Translations under genes and position numbers: made by a program
Notes under the pieces: model-generated
Told to the model about the DNA's origin: nothing
Seen by the model: only the letters and a program-made list of their open reading frames with translations
Database searches by the model: none
Part shown: piece after piece, positions 5,109 through 7,671 of the stretch
Layout of the letters: the number at the start of each line of letters is the position of its first letter
How positions within the stretch are numbered: position 1 is the first letter of the stretch
Assembly (NCBI GenBank): GCA_038063055.1
Contig: JBBTVY010000014.1
Location: forward strand, 1-7,671
Direction of reading: 5' to 3'
Length of the DNA stretch: 7,671 nucleotides
Source of the DNA: JACQKT01 sp038063055
GTDB taxonomy: Bacteria > Patescibacteriota > Minisyncoccia > UBA6257 > 2-01-FULL-56-20

Positions 5109-6634
5109 TTTTTATAATTTTTCCTGACCCATTTCTGTTTTACTCCCTGTTTGAAAAAGAGAGGATGTTCGTATTCCCAAAAAACAAGCTTGGGGATAGC
5201 GCGTTTGCCAAGATGGCTGTGAAGTTCCCTGAATTCGGAATTTTTCTCCCGAAGCATGGCGATTATTTCTTTAAGCGTTTTCTTTTTGACGTTTTCTCCC
5301 GCTTTTTTGGATTTTTTCAGCTCCAGATTTATTTCCAAAAATTGGTCCTTGTGCTTGTCGAATTTGGTTATCATGGTGAATTTGCCGGTAAAAAATCCAT
5401 TAAGACTTTTCTTTAAAAGAGCCTCTCGAATAGCCTCCGGGTATATCTGAAGCCCGTATAGCGTTGTCGAATAATCAATCCTCTCGTAAACGTAGACAAA
5501 TGGCAGTTTATAAATTTCTTTGAGGGAATTTTTGCGCGCTTCTTTTTCGATGTCATATCCATTTGCTTTAAGAATAGGAGAAATTTCATCAAACCCATAA
5601 ACTCCTCCCCTGTCGCCGACGGCATATCGGATAAGCGGCATTGAATTGTCTCCTGTCAGCAGGATTTCTCCTTCCGGAGCCTCGAAATTTACAAAAAACG
5701 GATTGTACTGGGCAAAAGTCGGAGTTTTTTCTATGTTCGAAAAAACATCTCGGAAAAGTTCTTTGTCTTTAACCGCGAGGCGCCGCATCATTATGCTCGT
5801 CGGCGTTTCGTAAGCCATCGTCCCGATTTCTGCCGTCCCGTAGACGTTCAAGGTGTCGAGTGCCGGATTTTTTATTCCGGCTTTTTTGACGATATGATCG
5901 CGGAAGTTTTCCGTGAATGGCTCGGCGGCGAAAAGCAGACGGATATTGAGTTTTTTAAGGTTTATCCCCTCGTCCGCCGCGCTGTCGACGACGTCTTTTA
6001 GAAAGGGCGGATACCCGGCGATTATTGTTTCAGCGAATTTCGGGGATAATTTCTTGAGGGCGTTCATTATCTCTATTTTGTTTATCCCCGGAGTGATTAT
6101 GGAAACAGGATAATTTTTGCCGCGGCTGGCTATTTCGAAAGCTTTATAGGTGATGAGTCCGCCTATCCAAACACCCATGCCAAACGCGACTATAACGAGA
6201 ACCGGCCCTTTCCGCCTTCTGGAATTCAGTAAAAACAATTCGTGCAATACCGACGATTCCCAGTCCAGCCGTTCGCCACGTAAAAAATAAAACGGCTCGC
6301 CGGTCGAGCCGGAAGTCGCCGTTAACACGAAAGGATTCTCGAGCGTGCCGTCCCAGCAGAGTTCATTAAGCGAATATTGTCTTAAATAATTATTCTTGTT
6401 TACCGGAGGAACAAGCTGGAAATCCGAAAAATTTTTTATCTTTTCCGGAGAAATTTTGTTTTTCTTCAAAAAATCTCCGTAAGCCGGGACTCTTCTTGCC
6501 GCCTGGCGGAACAAAGCCAGGGCTTTCTTTTTCCCAATGTCCGACCAAAAAACGCCGCTTTTTGTTTTTATAAGGCCGATTATATCCTTCGAGGACAGCT
6601 TCGCGGGAACGCCCTCGGCCGGTCTCTTGTGCAT
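5105..6634 (-). CDS. AMP-forming adenylating enzyme, PaaK/CapK-like (acyl-adenylate/CoA ligase superfamily)
   Basis: This 509-residue cytoplasmic enzyme should activate a carboxylic acid as an acyl-adenylate with ATP; transfer to CoA or another acceptor may follow. The phosphate-binding loop is TATSGSTGEPF (105-115). The adenine/acyl region YGTAEIGTMAYE (265-276) and the ribose-binding IRYAVGDRGG (335-344) are in the usual order. A C-terminal domain follows (~350-509), ending in a Lys-rich tail with GVKQKWVRK (497-505), where the domain-swinging catalytic lysine could lie. The N-terminal part (ARRVPAYGDFLKKNKI, 46-61) matches the 'yyr..l...gi.p..i' opening of PaaK/CapK-type proteins. A coenzyme-A ligase role is possible, but a loader for the following ThiF-like and flavin enzymes is equally consistent. 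It begins 4 nt after the second receiver gene, preceded by six A residues and no Shine-Dalgarno. The substrate cannot be read from the sequence. Confidence 0.85.
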   Translation of the reverse strand: MHKRPAEGVPAKLSSKDIIGLIKTKSGVFWSDIGKKKALALFRQAARRVPAYGDFLKKNKISPEKIKNFSDFQLVPPVNKNNYLRQYSLNELCWDGTLENPFVLTATSGSTGEPFYFLRGERLDWESSVLHELFLLNSRRRKGPVLVIVAFGMGVWIGGLITYKAFEIASRGKNYPVSIITPGINKIEIMNALKKLSPKFAETIIAGYPPFLKDVVDSAADEGINLKKLNIRLLFAAEPFTENFRDHIVKKAGIKNPALDTLNVYGTAEIGTMAYETPTSIMMRRLAVKDKELFRDVFSNIEKTPTFAQYNPFFVNFEAPEGEILLTGDNSMPLIRYAVGDRGGVYGFDEISPILKANGYDIEKEARKNSLKEIYKLPFVYVYERIDYSTTLYGLQIYPEAIREALLKKSLNGFFTGKFTMITKFDKHKDQFLEINLELKKSKKAGENVKKKTLKEIIAMLREKNSEFRELHSHLGKRAIPKLVFWEYEHPLFFKQGVKQKWVRKNYKK

Positions 6635-6638
6635 TTTT

Positions 6639-7058
6639 TTAATTGTGTTTTCGGGACGTGTCTTTATTTCCCAAAATTTTTCTTATTTTAGCAACGGTCA
6701 CGCCTAGGTCGTCTTCTTTCATTAAAAAATCTTCCATTCCTATCTCGCGGCTCATTTTTTCCCTGTCAACGTCAACCGACGGCCATGGATTATTCAAGCT
6801 GGACAAAAACGCGACTTTTATATTTCTTGTTGTCGGGTTTTGTTTCAGGGAAAGCGCGGCGTCGGTTCCGGTGGGTCCCGGCGGCATGTAAATGTCCATT
6901 AAAATAAGGTCCGGAGACAAGGTCTCCGCCTGTTTCAACGCTTCCGATTCGTCATGAGCCGTCGCGGTATCGAAACCTTCCGCCTGCAGTTTTCTCGTCA
7001 TGATTTCTATAAAGCTGTCTTCGTCGTCAACAATGAGAATTAGCGGTTTTTTTCCCAT
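6639..7058 (-). CDS. Stand-alone response regulator receiver protein (second of a tandem pair)
   Basis: This 139-residue CheY-like receiver domain has no output domain. The acidic pocket is D11/D12 in LILIVDDED, the phospho-acceptor is D55 in LILMDIYMP, the switch Ser is S86 in AFLSS, and the conserved Lys is K114 in FLMKEDD. An extra PGPTG turn after MP (60-64) distinguishes it from its neighbour. It shares LILIVDDE, AEGF and PDLILMD with the preceding gene, so the pair probably arose by duplication. Its ATG directly follows the stop of that gene (TAAATG, zero spacing), with no ribosome binding site of its own beyond coding sequence. It probably receives phosphate from the operon's kinase and acts through protein contact or as a phosphate sink. 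Confidence 0.93.
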   Translation of the reverse strand: MGKKPLILIVDDEDSFIEIMTRKLQAEGFDTATAHDESEALKQAETLSPDLILMDIYMPPGPTGTDAALSLKQNPTTRNIKVAFLSSLNNPWPSVDVDREKMSREIGMEDFLMKEDDLGVTVAKIRKILGNKDTSRKHN

Positions 7059-7454
7059 TTAAGTTTGCTGAACGAAAGATTTTATTTTTAAAACGAGCGC
7101 GTCCAAATCGTCCGTCTTTTTTACGAATCCCGCGGCGCCGATTTCTTTCGAAAGACGAACGTTAAGATTCTGCATTTCTTCTTCCAAACTGCCGAAGCTT
7201 GTCAGAAAAACCACTTTCATGTTTTTCGTTTCCGGGTCTTCCTTCATCTTCATTACGGCCGCGACGCCGTCCATTACCGGCATTTTAACGTCCATTAAAA
7301 TAAGGTCTGGTTTTGACTCTTTGGCTTTTTTTATTCCCTCTTCGCCGCTTTCGGCGGTCTCTACCCTGAAACCTTCGGCTCCGAGCTTGGTCGAAAATAT
7401 CTCCCGGAAATAGGCTTCGTCGTCCACTATTAAGATTAGTGATGTTTCGCTCAT
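7059..7454 (-). CDS. Stand-alone response regulator receiver protein (first gene of operon)
   Basis: This 131-residue receiver domain without an output domain should be a cytoplasmic phosphotransfer protein. The acidic pair is D11/D12 (LIVDDE), the phospho-acceptor D55 (LILMDVKMPVMDG), the switch Thr T85 (VFLTS) and the conserved Lys K112 (GFVKK). All residues needed for phosphorylation are present. Both receivers have a longer beta4-to-beta5 segment (here 87-108, SLEEEMQNLNVRLSKEIGAA) than CheY. The start is supported by an extended -10 box 8 nt upstream, which makes the mRNA nearly leaderless, and by an A-run directly before ATG. It is the promoter-proximal gene of the six-gene operon. Confidence 0.94.
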   Translation of the reverse strand: MSETSLILIVDDEAYFREIFSTKLGAEGFRVETAESGEEGIKKAKESKPDLILMDVKMPVMDGVAAVMKMKEDPETKNMKVVFLTSFGSLEEEMQNLNVRLSKEIGAAGFVKKTDDLDALVLKIKSFVQQT

Positions 7455-7462
7455 TTTTTTGT

Positions 7463-7471
7463 ATTATACCA
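7463..7471 (-). promoter_or_regulatory. Operon promoter: extended -10 TGGTATAAT, near-leaderless
   Basis: On the minus strand TGG (7471-7469) precedes a perfect TATAAT (7468-7463), giving an extended -10 element. There is no -35 match at 17 nt; that region is occupied by a short dyad (7477-7491). Only 8 nt (acaaaaaa) separate the -10 box from the ATG at 7454, so +1 should be at about 7456 with a ~2-nt leader. Confidence 0.7.
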
Positions 7472-7476
7472 TACTG

Positions 7477-7491
7477 CGGGCAGATCGCCCG
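7477..7491. repeat. Short dyad in the -35 region of the operon promoter
   Basis: cgggc (7477-7481) and gcccg (7487-7491) flank agatc. Relative to the predicted start it spans about -21 to -35, the place a -35 box would occupy, so it could be an operator. It is followed on the plus strand by tttt and could alternatively be a weak terminator, though no plus-strand gene precedes it. Confidence 0.4.
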
Positions 7492-7516
7492 TTTTGTTCA
7501 CAAAATCCATGAGTGC

Positions 7517-7532
7517 GATAAGCAAAATAATC
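7517..7532 (+). repeat. 16-nt direct repeat, copy 1
   Basis: gataagcaaaataatc is identical to 7615-7630, with the copies offset by 98 nt. In both places it follows an ATG and is in the frame that reads ISKII. Confidence 0.8.
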
Positions 7533-7541
7533 CTTGAAATA

Positions 7542-7567
7542 ATGGCGGGGGCGGGCTTGCCCGCCAT
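7542..7567. repeat. GC-rich palindrome (atggcggg/cccgccat)
   Basis: atggcggg (7542-7549) is the reverse complement of cccgccat (7560-7567), and an alternative tighter stem ggcgggc-tt-gcccgcc (7550-7565) overlaps it. There is no T-run on the plus strand. It separates the two copies of the direct repeat and looks like an inserted palindromic element. Confidence 0.6.
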
Positions 7568-7595
7568 AGCCACTCATTAAAAAATCTCACAGGGA

Positions 7596-7601
7596 TATAA
7601 T
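7596..7601 (+). promoter_or_regulatory. -10 box of the downstream plus-strand gene
   Basis: A perfect TATAAT lies 11 nt before the ATG at 7613, giving a leader of about 5 nt. The -35 position (around 7573-7578, ctcatt) is poor, so confidence rests on the -10 and on the same spacing seen at rpmE and the receiver operon. Confidence 0.5.
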
Positions 7602-7612
7602 TAAAGCCAGAC

Positions 7613-7671
7613 ATGATAAGCAAAATAATCTATCCCTCGATAAAACTCGGGACAAAATACTACATATTATG
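7613..7671 (+). CDS. Start of an unidentified plus-strand gene (partial; cut by window end)
   Basis: ATG at 7613 opens a frame that stays open to the window end (19 codons plus 2 nt): MISKIIYPSIKLGTKYYIL. TATAAT is 11 nt upstream and there is no Shine-Dalgarno, as for the other first genes here. It is divergent from the six-gene operon. Nineteen residues are too few to name a family. The codons at its start duplicate those at 7517-7532. Confidence 0.45.
   Translation, partial: MISKIIYPSIKLGTKYYIL
7615..7630 (+). repeat. 16-nt direct repeat, copy 2
   Basis: This copy is identical to 7517-7532 and covers codons 2-6 (plus one base of the ATG) of the gene starting at 7613. Confidence 0.8.

Larger units (their letters stand above)
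7509..7580 (+). other. Small open frame (23 aa), leader peptide or duplicated gene start
   Basis: ATG at 7509 opens a 23-codon frame reading MSAISKIILEIMAGAG then LPAIATH, ending TAA at 7578-7580. Its codons 4-8 (ISKII) are encoded by the same 16 bases that encode codons 2-6 of the gene starting at 7613. A GC-rich palindrome lies inside it. I see no TATAAT or ribosome binding site upstream. It is either a remnant of an earlier start of the downstream gene or a leader peptide; there is no proof it is translated. Confidence 0.3.

Noticed and set aside
4524..5117. Plus-strand open frame (197 codons) opposite the ThiF-like gene
   Set aside because: It is opposite a gene with clear motifs. The Phe-rich composition is what the complement of Lys/Glu-rich coding gives, and nothing in it is recognisable.
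3975..6634. Recoding of TGA as glycine (as in some CPR lineages)
   Set aside because: The adenylating enzyme and ThiF-like genes end at TGA at sensible points, one in a typical ATGA overlap. Glycine-rich motifs use normal GGN codons.

Overview
The window looks like a piece of a Patescibacteria (Candidate Phyla Radiation) genome, most likely a Parcubacteria-type lineage. The main evidence is the 5' third of a 16S rRNA gene at the left edge. It carries the GGATAAGGCATGCAAGTCG block I associate with Parcubacteria, and a 5' end that departs from the usual 27F primer site. Other support comes from very tight gene packing, A-rich rather than Shine-Dalgarno-rich start regions, a histidine kinase with a CPR-style multi-pass sensor, and stand-alone receiver proteins. 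TGA is read as stop (two genes end in TGA, one in an ATGA overlap), which argues against the CPR lineages that recode TGA as glycine. Assignment below phylum level is inference.

Layout: (1) Positions 1-~398, minus strand: 16S rRNA 5' part, preceded by a ~350-nt leader full of inverted repeats and a strong TTGACA/TAGAAT promoter at 757-784. (2) Positions 784-848: two back-to-back perfect palindromes between the divergent rRNA and ribosomal-protein promoters. (3) Positions 900-1145, plus strand: rpmE (bL31, zinc-binding form), whose -10 box lies so close to the ATG that the mRNA should be nearly leaderless. (4) Positions 1146-1306: a convergent intergenic stretch with a cluster of ATGCGAA/TTCGCAT words. 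(5) Positions 1307-7454, minus strand: a compact six-gene operon. In transcription order it encodes two single-domain response regulators, a PaaK/CapK-like AMP-forming adenylating enzyme, a ThiF/E1-like adenylyltransferase, a nitroreductase-family flavoprotein and a membrane histidine kinase. Gaps are 0-7 nt, with one 4-nt overlap. (6) Positions 7455-7671: a divergent promoter region with a 16-nt direct repeat, a GC-rich palindrome and the first 19 codons of a plus-strand gene cut by the window end.

The operon is the most interesting content. Two adenylating enzymes of different folds and a flavin oxidoreductase are bracketed by an uncommitted signalling module: kinase last, output-less receivers first. 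The E1-like and nitroreductase genes are adjacent, in the same order and with about the same total length as the two halves of the mycobacterial Rv1355c/MoeY-type fusion as I remember it. I infer a small-molecule or peptide modification pathway under, or coupled to, two-component signalling. Substrate and product cannot be read from the sequence.
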